Both the position numbers and the translations under genes were made by a program. The notes under the pieces are model-generated. The model saw only the letters and a program-made list of their open reading frames with translations, did no database searches and was not told the DNA's origin. 39,855 bases of DNA from Bacteroidota bacterium (GTDB taxonomy: Bacteria > Bacteroidota > Bacteroidia > Cytophagales > Cyclobacteriaceae), in NCBI GenBank assembly GCA_018266055.1, contig JAFDYT010000018.1:1-39855 (forward strand). Reading direction: 5' to 3'. Position 1 is the first letter of the stretch. Every line of letters begins with the position of its first letter. Below, piece after piece: positions 8,550 to 16,371 of the stretch.

Positions 8550-9602
8550 ATGATCAACAATAAGCTGCGCCTATATTGGAATTTCCAGATCTGGGGTTGG
8601 TCTTTTTATGCCCTGGTGCAAATCGGGGCCAGCTATGTTTCGGCGCTGCTCTCTACCGGCACTGGCAACCTGAGCACACCACGCACTATTTTCTTCTTTT
8701 ACGAAGCATTGCTTTGTCTGCTCGTCACCCATGCTTACCGCCATTTTATCAATCGCTGGCAGTGGGTGAATTTGGGAATGGCTCGTTTGTTTGGGCGCAC
8801 CATCGTAAGTGTGTTTGTGCTGGGCACCATCATGTATTTTTTGCGAATACCCGTGTCTATACCCCTCGGCTTTTTCAATCCGGCGCAGGCGTTTAAGGTG
8901 CTGCACATTTTAGGGCAGTCGCTGTTTTATGCCATCATTTTCTTTCTTTGGTCGGTGTTGTATTTCATCTACAGCTATTTTGAGCAATACAACAAGTCGC
9001 TGAAAATGGAGGCTACTGTCAAAGAGATCGAGCTCAACAACCTGAAAGCGCAGCTCAACCCTCATTTTATTTTTAATGCCATGAACAGCATCCGGGCGCT
9101 AGTGGACGAAAATCCGGTTAAATCGAAGGACGCCATCACGCAGCTGTCAAACATTCTGCGCAACTCGCTGGCCACCGACAAAAAAGGGCTTACCAAGTTT
9201 GAAGACGAATTAAAAATTGTAAAAGACTATCTTAGCCTAGAGAGCATCCGCTTTGAAGAACGCCTCAAAATTGAATACGAAATCGCGCAAGGCTCGTACG
9301 ATTTCTGGGTTCCTCCTTTTATGATACAAACTCTGGTGGAAAATGGGGTAAAACATGGCATCTCGCAGCTCACCGAAGGTGGCACTATCAAAGTAAAAAC
9401 AGTGCTGATGGACGACGAACTCAAAATTCAGATCATCAACAGCGGGCGGTACGTCAATGGCCGCACTCAGGGTGTAGGGCTGTCCAATACCGTCCAGCGA
9501 CTGAAACTTTTGTACGGCGATGCCGCCTATCTACGAATAAGTAATGAAAAAAATAATTTTGTTTTGACAGAAGTAAAAATTCCACATCTATACAACCTCT
9601 AA
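8550..9602 (+). CDS. LytS-type sensor histidine kinase
   Basis: A 350-residue membrane histidine kinase of the His_kinase (LytS/YehU) class. Four hydrophobic segments occupy roughly residues 12-35, 47-68, 79-100 and 118-145. The phosphoacceptor box is QLNPHFIFNAMNSIRAL with H172. An HATPase-type N box (FMIQTLVENGVKHGI) and a glycine loop (GVGLSNTVQRL) complete the catalytic part. There is no separate periplasmic sensor domain, so the membrane block itself or a partner may sense the signal. The cognate LytTR regulator follows after 58 bp. The signal and targets are unknown. Confidence 0.92.
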   Translation: MINNKLRLYWNFQIWGWSFYALVQIGASYVSALLSTGTGNLSTPRTIFFFYEALLCLLVTHAYRHFINRWQWVNLGMARLFGRTIVSVFVLGTIMYFLRIPVSIPLGFFNPAQAFKVLHILGQSLFYAIIFFLWSVLYFIYSYFEQYNKSLKMEATVKEIELNNLKAQLNPHFIFNAMNSIRALVDENPVKSKDAITQLSNILRNSLATDKKGLTKFEDELKIVKDYLSLESIRFEERLKIEYEIAQGSYDFWVPPFMIQTLVENGVKHGISQLTEGGTIKVKTVLMDDELKIQIINSGRYVNGRTQGVGLSNTVQRLKLLYGDAAYLRISNEKNNFVLTEVKIPHLYNL

Positions 9603-9660
9603 AAATAGTTTTAACCCGATTTTGAGTAAAAGAAATTAATCGACCCAATTATCTGAAGAA

Positions 9661-10377
9661 ATGAAAGCATTAGTGATTGATGATGAGCGCCTGGCCCGCA
9701 AAGAATTGATGAAGCTACTGGAAGAGCATCCTTCCATCGAGGTGGCTGGCGAAGCGATGAATGCCGACGAAGCTGAAAAAATGATTGAAGAACACAACCC
9801 GGACCTGCTCTTTCTCGACATTCAGATGCCGGGACGCAACGGGTTTCAGTTGCTGGAATCGCTCGATTCAGCGCCTTTTGTGGTCTTTACCACCGCCTAT
9901 GACGAATTTGCCCTGAAGGCGTTTGAGGTAAACGCCCTCGACTATCTGTTGAAGCCGATCCAGCCCGAGCGCCTGAGCGAAGCCGTGCACAAAATTCTAG
10001 AGAAAGAGAAAGCAAAAGCTGGCCGCGCCCACGACAAAAAACTCGGGCTTGACGACCAGATTTTTGTAAAAGACGGCGAGCGCTGCTGGTTTGTAGGCCT
10101 CAATAACGTGCGCATGTTTGAGTCAGACGGCAACTATATTAAAGTGTACTTTGACAACAACCGCCCGATGATTCACAAGTCGCTCAATGCTCTTGATGAA
10201 AAGCTGGACGAACGCGCCTTTTTCAGAGCAAGCCGAAAACACATCATTAACCTAAGCTGGGTGGAAGGCATTGAAACCTGGTTTAACGGCGGGCTAATGG
10301 TAAAGCTACGCGGAGGCGACAAGGTGGAGGTTAGCCGCCGGCAAGCAGCAAAATTCAAAGACATGATGAGTTTGTAG
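9661..10377 (+). CDS. LytTR-family response regulator
   Basis: A 238-residue response regulator paired with the kinase upstream. The receiver domain (about 1-120) has the acidic pocket D7-D8, the phosphoacceptor D53 in LLFLDIQMPGRNG, the conserved T in FTTAYDEFALKAF and the K in LLKPI. The C-terminal LytTR DNA-binding domain (about 135-238) shows IFVKDGERCWFV, the ESDGNYIKVY strand and FFRASRKHIINLSWV. LytTR proteins bind direct repeats with a roughly 9-bp core. No such repeats were recognised by eye near this gene, so the targets are probably elsewhere. Confidence 0.93.
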   Translation: MKALVIDDERLARKELMKLLEEHPSIEVAGEAMNADEAEKMIEEHNPDLLFLDIQMPGRNGFQLLESLDSAPFVVFTTAYDEFALKAFEVNALDYLLKPIQPERLSEAVHKILEKEKAKAGRAHDKKLGLDDQIFVKDGERCWFVGLNNVRMFESDGNYIKVYFDNNRPMIHKSLNALDEKLDERAFFRASRKHIINLSWVEGIETWFNGGLMVKLRGGDKVEVSRRQAAKFKDMMSL

Positions 10378-10392
10378 AAAACCTGAATTAAG

Positions 10393-10433
10393 AAAAAGCC
10401 CCGTCTTAATCACTCAAACGGGGCTTTTTTTTT
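10393..10433. terminator. Bidirectional intrinsic terminator
   Basis: A perfect 12-bp stem AAAAAGCCCCGT / ACGGGGCTTTTT with a 13-nt loop and a T run, placed between the end of the LytTR gene (plus) and the end of the zinc-ribbon membrane protein gene (minus). A-rich and T-rich flanks mean it can stop transcription from both sides. Confidence 0.85.
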
Positions 10434-10449
10434 ATTTTCTATAACTTAA

Positions 10450-11277
10450 TTAGGCAGTCGCTGCAGAGCGCTCTACTTTAGTTTGCTGTTTCAAAATCAC
10501 AGTCTTCTTGGCTTTGTAGCCACAATAGCCGCACTGATAGTGCTTGGTGATTTCGCCTTCTTCGGTTTCAGTAGGTTGCTTCACAATTTCCTCTCTCACC
10601 ACCTTAAAGGTCTGATAGTTACACTCAGGGCATTGTAATGCATGAAGGTGACCTGCATACTTTTCAATTTGGATGTATCCTGTTTCTTCGTCTTTCCACA
10701 CATCGTAGTCAACCGAGAACACATTTTCTTCGGCTTGCATACCTTCATCGAGGTAAGCATCTTCTTCTTCTTCACTCAAAAGCTTCATTGGCTTTCCAGT
10801 GTTCGGAGAAATCCGAGGCTGATAACGAAGCAGTTTAAGGCGCTTTTCGATGTAGAAGGGATAGTAAAATTTCAACAGGTTTTGGATAATAACCGCTACG
10901 ATCAACGCCATAGCACCGGTTACGAATATCCGCACACCAATGAACACATAGGTCAGGTGAGTAATGGCTGAGTTAGCGAAAAAACAACCGCCTACAATGA
11001 TAGCAATGACGGCGACCCAAAGGGTATTGATCTCGTATTTGTTAATGAAATCATACTTGTCCTTACTGCCTTTTGTGGACGACAGCTTGACATAATAACC
11101 CAACGCGATGAGGATTCCGATAGCTCCGCATAAAAAGGCAATATTCTGGGCCAATGAATTCCATGAATCATAGTTTGGCGCTATTTCATTGGGATCTCCT
11201 TCTCCCTGCGAAAAAGCCATGACGGGAAGTAGCATCAGCAGAAACATCGCAGCTCTCTTTACAAATTCTTTGTTCAT
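10450..11277 (-). CDS. Membrane protein with C-terminal zinc ribbon, unknown function
   Basis: A 275-residue protein whose family I do not recognise. An N-terminal signal-like segment ends at MAFSQG. Three further hydrophobic stretches follow (about residues 45-63, 88-105 and 115-140). Then comes a basic stretch (FYIEKRLKLLRYQPRI), an acidic loop (SEEEEDAYLDEG) and a C-terminal zinc ribbon with CPEC (C216, C219) and CGYC (C249, C252). The basic stretch right after the last membrane segment suggests that the ribbon faces the cytoplasm. It is a lone minus-strand gene with a terminator downstream. A nucleic-acid- or protein-binding role for the ribbon is only an inference. Confidence 0.75.
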   Translation of the reverse strand: MNKEFVKRAAMFLLMLLPVMAFSQGEGDPNEIAPNYDSWNSLAQNIAFLCGAIGILIALGYYVKLSSTKGSKDKYDFINKYEINTLWVAVIAIIVGGCFFANSAITHLTYVFIGVRIFVTGAMALIVAVIIQNLLKFYYPFYIEKRLKLLRYQPRISPNTGKPMKLLSEEEEDAYLDEGMQAEENVFSVDYDVWKDEETGYIQIEKYAGHLHALQCPECNYQTFKVVREEIVKQPTETEEGEITKHYQCGYCGYKAKKTVILKQQTKVERSAATA

Positions 11278-11393
11278 AATGAGTTAAGTTTTTTCGGGTT
11301 TGTCTTAAGCGAGATCAAATATAGGCTAAAGTGTCTATTTTTTAATACGCCAACCGACAAATATAATCATGTTAACAGAATTATAATCCTCAG

Positions 11394-11428
11394 AAAAAGG
11401 GAAAAACGAGCAGTGCGACCCTTTTTTT
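11394..11428 (-). terminator. Possible terminator after the dxs-hydrolase unit
   Basis: Overlapping the hydrolase stop codon on the minus strand is AAAAAGGG, a 17-nt spacer, then CCCTTTTT. The stem has only three G-C pairs and the loop is long, so it is a weak candidate. Confidence 0.4.
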
Positions 11429-12182
11429 AGGCCTGAATAAAAGCACTAATTATCTTTTGCGCTTCCGTCGGGTTCTCATACATCGCCATATGCCCCACAG
11501 AAGGCAAAAGGTGCAAATGGGCTTTAGGGTTGTAAAGAAGGTGCTTGGAAGTAATATCCGCGGGGATGATTCCGTCCTTTTCTCCAGCCAAAATCAGCGT
11601 AGGCATTTCCAGTGTTTTGAATATCTCTTCATACGAAGGCCTGTTTCGCATGGCCAGGCTATAGGCGATGAGCGTAGCTTGCGGCGTCTTGCGCGAAATA
11701 TTATCCACTAAGGATATCGCCGGGTGGTGCTTATCAAAGAAAAGTCCAGGCACAAAAGTGTCAATAAAAGGATCAACACCGTGCTTGCTCACAAACTCGA
11801 TTACTTTGGTTCGATTGGCTTTACGCTCCTCGCTGTCTTCAAAAATGGTGGAATGAAACAATCCCAACCCTGCCATTTTCTGGGCGCCTCTGCCCGCCAT
11901 AGCCAGCGCTACATAGCCGCCCAGCGAATGTCCAATCACTATCGGCCTACGGATGTGCTGTTCGTCCATCCACGTAAGTATCCGGGCTGCAATTTCATCG
12001 ATAGAAAAAGGATTATGCGGCAGTGGGCTTGCGCCAAATCCGGGAAGGTCGATGACAATAATTTCGTGGTGATCGGTAAAAGGTTCTATAAATCCGTTCC
12101 AGATTTCATGGGTTTCACAAAATCCGTGAATAAAAATTACCGGCTTTCCCTTACCGAATTTTTTAGAGAAGATTTCTTCCAT
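11427..12182 (-). CDS. Alpha/beta-hydrolase, coupled to dxs
   Basis: A 251-residue alpha/beta-hydrolase fold enzyme. Visible features: the oxyanion HGF motif near residue 19, the nucleophile elbow GHSLGG (Ser about 86), the acid region GEKDGIIP and the catalytic histidine in SVGHMAMYENP. The start was set to the ATG at 12182, whose A is the last base of the dxs TGA (TGATG). A longer frame would begin at TTG one codon earlier. This one-base overlap implies translational coupling to dxs. There is no membrane segment or signal peptide, so it should be cytoplasmic. The substrate is unknown; the family includes esterases, lactonases and C-C hydrolases. Confidence 0.87.
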   Translation of the reverse strand: MEEIFSKKFGKGKPVIFIHGFCETHEIWNGFIEPFTDHHEIIVIDLPGFGASPLPHNPFSIDEIAARILTWMDEQHIRRPIVIGHSLGGYVALAMAGRGAQKMAGLGLFHSTIFEDSEERKANRTKVIEFVSKHGVDPFIDTFVPGLFFDKHHPAISLVDNISRKTPQATLIAYSLAMRNRPSYEEIFKTLEMPTLILAGEKDGIIPADITSKHLLYNPKAHLHLLPSVGHMAMYENPTEAQKIISAFIQA

Positions 12183-14104
12183 CAATGCGATTTCACCGGC
12201 TCCAGCATCTGGATGACGGTACGTTCTATACCCTCAGGGTCAAAGCCGCATTCGTGGTGCAATTCAATTTGTTCGCCGTGCTCAATCACCGCATCAGGAA
12301 TTCCCAACCGTTTTACTTCGGCAGAATAATTATTGTCGGCCATAAACTCAAGAATGGCGCTTCCAAATCCGCCTTGCACACAGCCGTCTTCAAGCGTTAC
12401 GATTTTCTTGAATTTTCCAAATACTTCGTGAAGCATTGGCTCATCAAGTGGTTTAGCAAAACGCATATCATAATGCGCGACCAAAATGCCCTGTTTTTCC
12501 AATCGGTCGGTCACCTCCACGGCATAGTTACCTACGTGGCCAATGGATAAGATGGCGATTTCCTCACCTTCGCGAATCTTTCTTCCGGTTCCGATTTTAA
12601 TTTCCTCGAAAGGTTTTTTCCAGTCAGGCAACACTCCCTGGCCGCGTGGATAACGTATGGAGAAAGCCTTTTCTGTGCGCGGAAGTTGTGCCGTGTACAT
12701 CAGGTTGCGCAACTCAACTTCGTTCATCGGCGCAGACACAATTATGTTTGGCAAACACCGGAAAAATGCGATGTCGTAGGCGCCATGGTGCGTGGGTCCG
12801 TCGGAACCAGCAAAGCCCGCTCGATCGAGACAGAAATTGACAGGTAAATTCTGGATGCATACATCGTGCACCACCTGATCGTAGCCGCGCTGCATGAAAG
12901 AGCTGTAAATATTACAGAAAGGAATGAGGCCTTGTGTGGCAAGCCCAGCCGAAAACGTAACAGCATGCTGCTCAGCTATGCCCACGTCAATTGCGCGGTC
13001 GGGCATTTCCTTCATCATAATGTTCAGCGACGAACCCGAAGGCATCGCCGGAGTGATTCCAAAAATCTTTTCGTTGGTTTTCGCTAATTCCAATAAGGTA
13101 TGGCCAAATACATCCTGGTATTTGGGAGCTTGAGGAACGGTATATACCTTTTTGTAAATCTCACCGGTGATCTTATCAAATGTGCCGGGCGAATGCCACG
13201 TGGTAGCGTTTCCTTTCTCGGCGGGACCAAATCCTTTGCCTTTGGTGGTAACGCAATGAAGAATTTTAGGGCCTTTGATTTTCTTAAGATCATTAAGCAC
13301 CGCCACCAGATGATCTACATCGTGGCCATCTACCGGACCAAAGTAGCGCAGGTGCAGCGACTCAAACAGATTGCTCTGGCTGAGTACCGTTGACTTTATT
13401 CCGTTTTCAATTTTTGAAACGATCTCCTGCGCATTTTTGCCAAACTTGGAAAGCTTGCCGAGCAAGTTCCACACATCGTCCTTGAGTTTATTGTAGGTAT
13501 TGGATGTGGTAATATCCGTCAGGTAATCTTTGAGCGCACCCACGTTTGGGTCGATCGACATGCAGTTGTCGTTAAGGATGATCAGCAGATTAGTATCTGA
13601 TACGCCTGCGTGATTTAATCCTTCAAAAGCCATTCCTCCAGTCAGGGCTCCGTCGCCGATAATGGCCACGTGCTGTTTATCTGTAATGCCCTGACTTTTT
13701 GAAGCGAATGCCATGCCCAGCGCCGCTGATACGGATGTAGAAGAGTGGCCAACACCAAATGCATCGTATTCACTTTCTTTCCTTTTCGGGAAACCAGAAA
13801 TTCCTTTATAAAAGCGATTGGTATGAAAAGAATCTCTGCGTCCTGTCAATATTTTGTGGCCGTACGCCTGATGGCCTACATCCCACACCAGCTGATCGTA
13901 AGGAGTGTTAAAAACATAATGCAATGCTACGGTAAGCTCTACCACCCCCAGGCTAGCCCCAAAATGGCCACCGTACACAGAAACATTATCGATAATAAAC
14001 TGACGCAACTCCTCAGAAAGTTGTACCAATTGTGCCTGATCTAGCTTTTTCAGGTCGGCCGGACTGTTAATCTGGCCTAATAATTTTCCAGGGGTAATCA
14101 GCAT
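12182..14104 (-). CDS. dxs: 1-deoxy-D-xylulose-5-phosphate synthase
   Basis: The first enzyme of the MEP isoprenoid pathway. It is thiamine-diphosphate dependent and condenses pyruvate with glyceraldehyde 3-phosphate. Its product also feeds thiamine and pyridoxal synthesis. The 640 residues match the usual length. Seen: WDVGHQAYGHKILTGR near the N-terminus, the ThDP/Mg site GDGALTGG...LNDNCMSI (around residue 150), the catalytic glutamate in GIAEQHAV (around residue 376), and the C-terminal transketolase domain (ILSIGHVGNYAVEVTDRL). The ATG at 14104 is preferred to a TTG three codons upstream. The hydrolase gene overlaps its stop codon. Confidence 0.96.
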   Translation of the reverse strand: MLITPGKLLGQINSPADLKKLDQAQLVQLSEELRQFIIDNVSVYGGHFGASLGVVELTVALHYVFNTPYDQLVWDVGHQAYGHKILTGRRDSFHTNRFYKGISGFPKRKESEYDAFGVGHSSTSVSAALGMAFASKSQGITDKQHVAIIGDGALTGGMAFEGLNHAGVSDTNLLIILNDNCMSIDPNVGALKDYLTDITTSNTYNKLKDDVWNLLGKLSKFGKNAQEIVSKIENGIKSTVLSQSNLFESLHLRYFGPVDGHDVDHLVAVLNDLKKIKGPKILHCVTTKGKGFGPAEKGNATTWHSPGTFDKITGEIYKKVYTVPQAPKYQDVFGHTLLELAKTNEKIFGITPAMPSGSSLNIMMKEMPDRAIDVGIAEQHAVTFSAGLATQGLIPFCNIYSSFMQRGYDQVVHDVCIQNLPVNFCLDRAGFAGSDGPTHHGAYDIAFFRCLPNIIVSAPMNEVELRNLMYTAQLPRTEKAFSIRYPRGQGVLPDWKKPFEEIKIGTGRKIREGEEIAILSIGHVGNYAVEVTDRLEKQGILVAHYDMRFAKPLDEPMLHEVFGKFKKIVTLEDGCVQGGFGSAILEFMADNNYSAEVKRLGIPDAVIEHGEQIELHHECGFDPEGIERTVIQMLEPVKSH

Positions 14105-14186
14105 TTCAGGCAAATTTTAAGGATTGTACCAGTAATAACAATGATTAAAGTTATCAGTTTACGGGAAATTAAAATTAATCCAGCCA

Positions 14187-14194
14187 CAAATTTA
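14187..14194 (-). promoter_or_regulatory. Candidate -7 box for dxs
   Basis: On the minus strand these bases read TAAATTTG, matching TAnnTTTG, about 83 bp before the dxs ATG. No TTTG or TTG was found at the expected -33 distance, so this is a half-supported promoter. Confidence 0.35.
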
Positions 14195-14258
14195 CGTATT
14201 TCCGGTAGTACGGGATTTTTGTCATCGGATTTGAATAATTTTGCCCACTTTTATCTTT

Positions 14259-15029
14259 ATGGCACAGGAAAATTTTGAGGTAAGACTGCCTTTGTTTGAA
14301 GGCCCTTTCGACTTGTTATTGTTTTTCATCGAACGCGATGAACTCGATATCAACGACATTCCGATTTCGCAAATCACCAGCGAGTTTTTGGAGTACCTCC
14401 ACCGTCTTGAAAACCTGAACATAGAGGTGGCCAGCGAATTCATTTTAGTGGCGGCTACCCTGATGCGCATAAAATCAAAAATGTTGTTGCCACGACCTCA
14501 ACTTGACGAGCAAGGCAACGAAATCGATCCGCGCGAAGAACTGGTGAAGCACCTGATGGAGTACAAAAAGTACAAGTCGGTGGTGGAGCAATTCCACAAA
14601 ATGGAAGAGACCGAGCTGATGAAAGAAAAGCGCGGCAACCTGATCAAAGAATTGCGCCAGCTGGCAGAAATTTCCAATGTAGAAGCCGAACTTCAGGATG
14701 TGGATCTTTTCAAACTGCTTACCGTTTTCGAAAAAGTACTAAAACGCCAGGAGGAGGAAAAAAACAAGCCTGTGCATCAGGTGATTCAATACCCTTATAC
14801 TATTGAGGGGCAGAAGGAATACATTTTAAATGAAGTGACTACCAAGCATCGGGTAGCATTCATCGAGCTTTTTGAAAAAGCGCCGACGCGAATTGCGTTG
14901 ATCTTTAACTTCCTTGCCATTCTGGAAATGTTGGCCTACGGCTATCTGAACATTCAGGTGGGCGAAGGCTACAATAATTTCTGGGTAACACGGCCGCAAA
15001 CCGAAACCCAGGACGTACCTCAGAATTAA
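14259..15029 (+). CDS. scpA: Segregation and condensation protein A
   Basis: Kleisin subunit of the Smc-ScpAB condensin, which organises and helps segregate the chromosome. The 256-residue protein carries the family signature at its start (VRLPLFEGPFDLLLFFIE, then DINDIPISQIT and FLEYL), followed by ASEFILVAATLMRIKSKMLLP. The acidic middle and the C-terminal winged-helix-like part (IALIFNFLAILEMLAYG) also fit. The start is the ATG at 14259 rather than a TTG 18 bp upstream. A TAATTTTG element at 14236-14243 could be its -7 box, which would give a very short leader. No scpB or smc is nearby in this window. Confidence 0.93.
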   Translation: MAQENFEVRLPLFEGPFDLLLFFIERDELDINDIPISQITSEFLEYLHRLENLNIEVASEFILVAATLMRIKSKMLLPRPQLDEQGNEIDPREELVKHLMEYKKYKSVVEQFHKMEETELMKEKRGNLIKELRQLAEISNVEAELQDVDLFKLLTVFEKVLKRQEEEKNKPVHQVIQYPYTIEGQKEYILNEVTTKHRVAFIELFEKAPTRIALIFNFLAILEMLAYGYLNIQVGEGYNNFWVTRPQTETQDVPQN

Positions 15030-15039
15030 ATTTCAGCGA

Positions 15040-16371
15040 TTACTTCGGCAGAAGATCTCCTTTTAGGCGCAGCAATTCTATTTCAGAAGCCTTGGTACTG
15101 AAGCGCGCAGCAATTAACTGGTTGTAGGCATCCGACAAACTTTGCTGCGCTGTACGCAATTCAATGAATGTTGTAATCCCGCGGCGAAATCCCGCCAGGG
15201 CAATGGTCACATTTTCCTTCGCTACCAGAATATTCTCTTCCTGAATCTGAAGGATGCGTTTTGAGTTTTCGTAGTTGGTGAAAGCATTTCTCACGCCTAC
15301 CGTAGCCAATGTTTTTTGTTGGTCATACACCGCCTGCATTCGCGACTGCGTCACTTTTGCCTGAGCTACCAAACGCGATTGGTTAAGATTGTTAATGATC
15401 GGCAAAGAAACCGCAATACCGTAGTTATATCCGTAGCCTGTGTTTTGCTTTAATGAAAATGCCGAAGCAGCCACTTGCGTGGAAGTTAGACCATAGGTAT
15501 AGGCCCCCGTCAACTGAATAATGGGTGAGCGGCCAGCCTGATTTTCGTAGACTGCGGTGGTTGCCACCTCAAGATTCTTTTTTGCGGCCAGCACTGTCTG
15601 ATTTGAATTTTCAATGCTTGAAAGAATCTCACTCAAATTCAAATTCATGTCTATCGGAATCGTATCGGCGATCGTAAACTGGTCGGGCAAAGCAAATCCA
15701 AGCTGGCCATTCATCTGATCTTTGATCTGCTGGATCAAAATCTCTTGTTGCACCGCCAGTGTTCGTTGAGCATTCAAATCGACTTTCGCCTGAAGAAGTT
15801 CCGGCTTTGCTCCGGTACCTACTTCCAATTTGCGTTCGGCCAATTTTACGCGCTCCAAGTTCACCGCTGTCACTTCCTGAATCGCCTTTAACTGTTCCTG
15901 CTGCCTTACAATGTTGTAGAAATTAGTCATTGTAGCAGCTACTGTATTTACAATCTGATTGCGCACGTTAGCTTCTCCCCATTCAGCCAATTGAATTAAT
16001 CTTCTGCGGGTGGCAAACATTTTAGTGCCATCAAAAATAGTCCAGGTAGCCTGCGCGGCCAGGTTATTATTATAAGAAGGAATATTGTAAGTATTCTGGT
16101 CGGGGCGGTTAGCGCTGGGAAAATATTTGATTTCAGCATTACTGCTGTTCTGAATGCGCGCACCGGTGAGGTTTAACGTAGGAAGGAAAGCCCCGCGAAT
16201 AAATCGTTTATCGGTGAACTGCGTAGCCGCAGTTGTCTGAGCCACTTTTATATCATAGTTTTTTTGAATCGCCATCTGCACCACTTCCTCTACGGTAATG
16301 GTCTGTTGAGCCGTCGAAAAATTCAGAATGAAAAAAAGAAAAAATACTGTGGAATAAAACTTACGATTCAT
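15040..16371 (-). CDS. TolC-family outer-membrane channel, pump 2
   Basis: A 443-residue outer-membrane efflux protein, third gene of pump 2. The ATG at 16371 (MNRKFYSTVFF) opens a clean signal peptide cleaved after FSTAQ. The longer frame upstream would give an unlikely leader. This start overlaps the end of the permease gene by 11 bases, indicating translational coupling. The repeated TolC plan is visible: the first half has GAFLPTLNLTGARIQ and LAEWGEANVRNQI, the second has PIIQLTGAYTYGL and the matching helices. It ends 10 bp from the convergent scpA stop with no obvious terminator between. Confidence 0.91.
   Translation of the reverse strand: MNRKFYSTVFFLFFILNFSTAQQTITVEEVVQMAIQKNYDIKVAQTTAATQFTDKRFIRGAFLPTLNLTGARIQNSSNAEIKYFPSANRPDQNTYNIPSYNNNLAAQATWTIFDGTKMFATRRRLIQLAEWGEANVRNQIVNTVAATMTNFYNIVRQQEQLKAIQEVTAVNLERVKLAERKLEVGTGAKPELLQAKVDLNAQRTLAVQQEILIQQIKDQMNGQLGFALPDQFTIADTIPIDMNLNLSEILSSIENSNQTVLAAKKNLEVATTAVYENQAGRSPIIQLTGAYTYGLTSTQVAASAFSLKQNTGYGYNYGIAVSLPIINNLNQSRLVAQAKVTQSRMQAVYDQQKTLATVGVRNAFTNYENSKRILQIQEENILVAKENVTIALAGFRRGITTFIELRTAQQSLSDAYNQLIAARFSTKASEIELLRLKGDLLPK

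Noticed and set aside
14218-14243. TTTG ... TAATTTTG as a full promoter for scpA
   Set aside because: The spacing is 14 bp instead of about 19, so only the -7 part is plausible; it is mentioned under scpA but not called.
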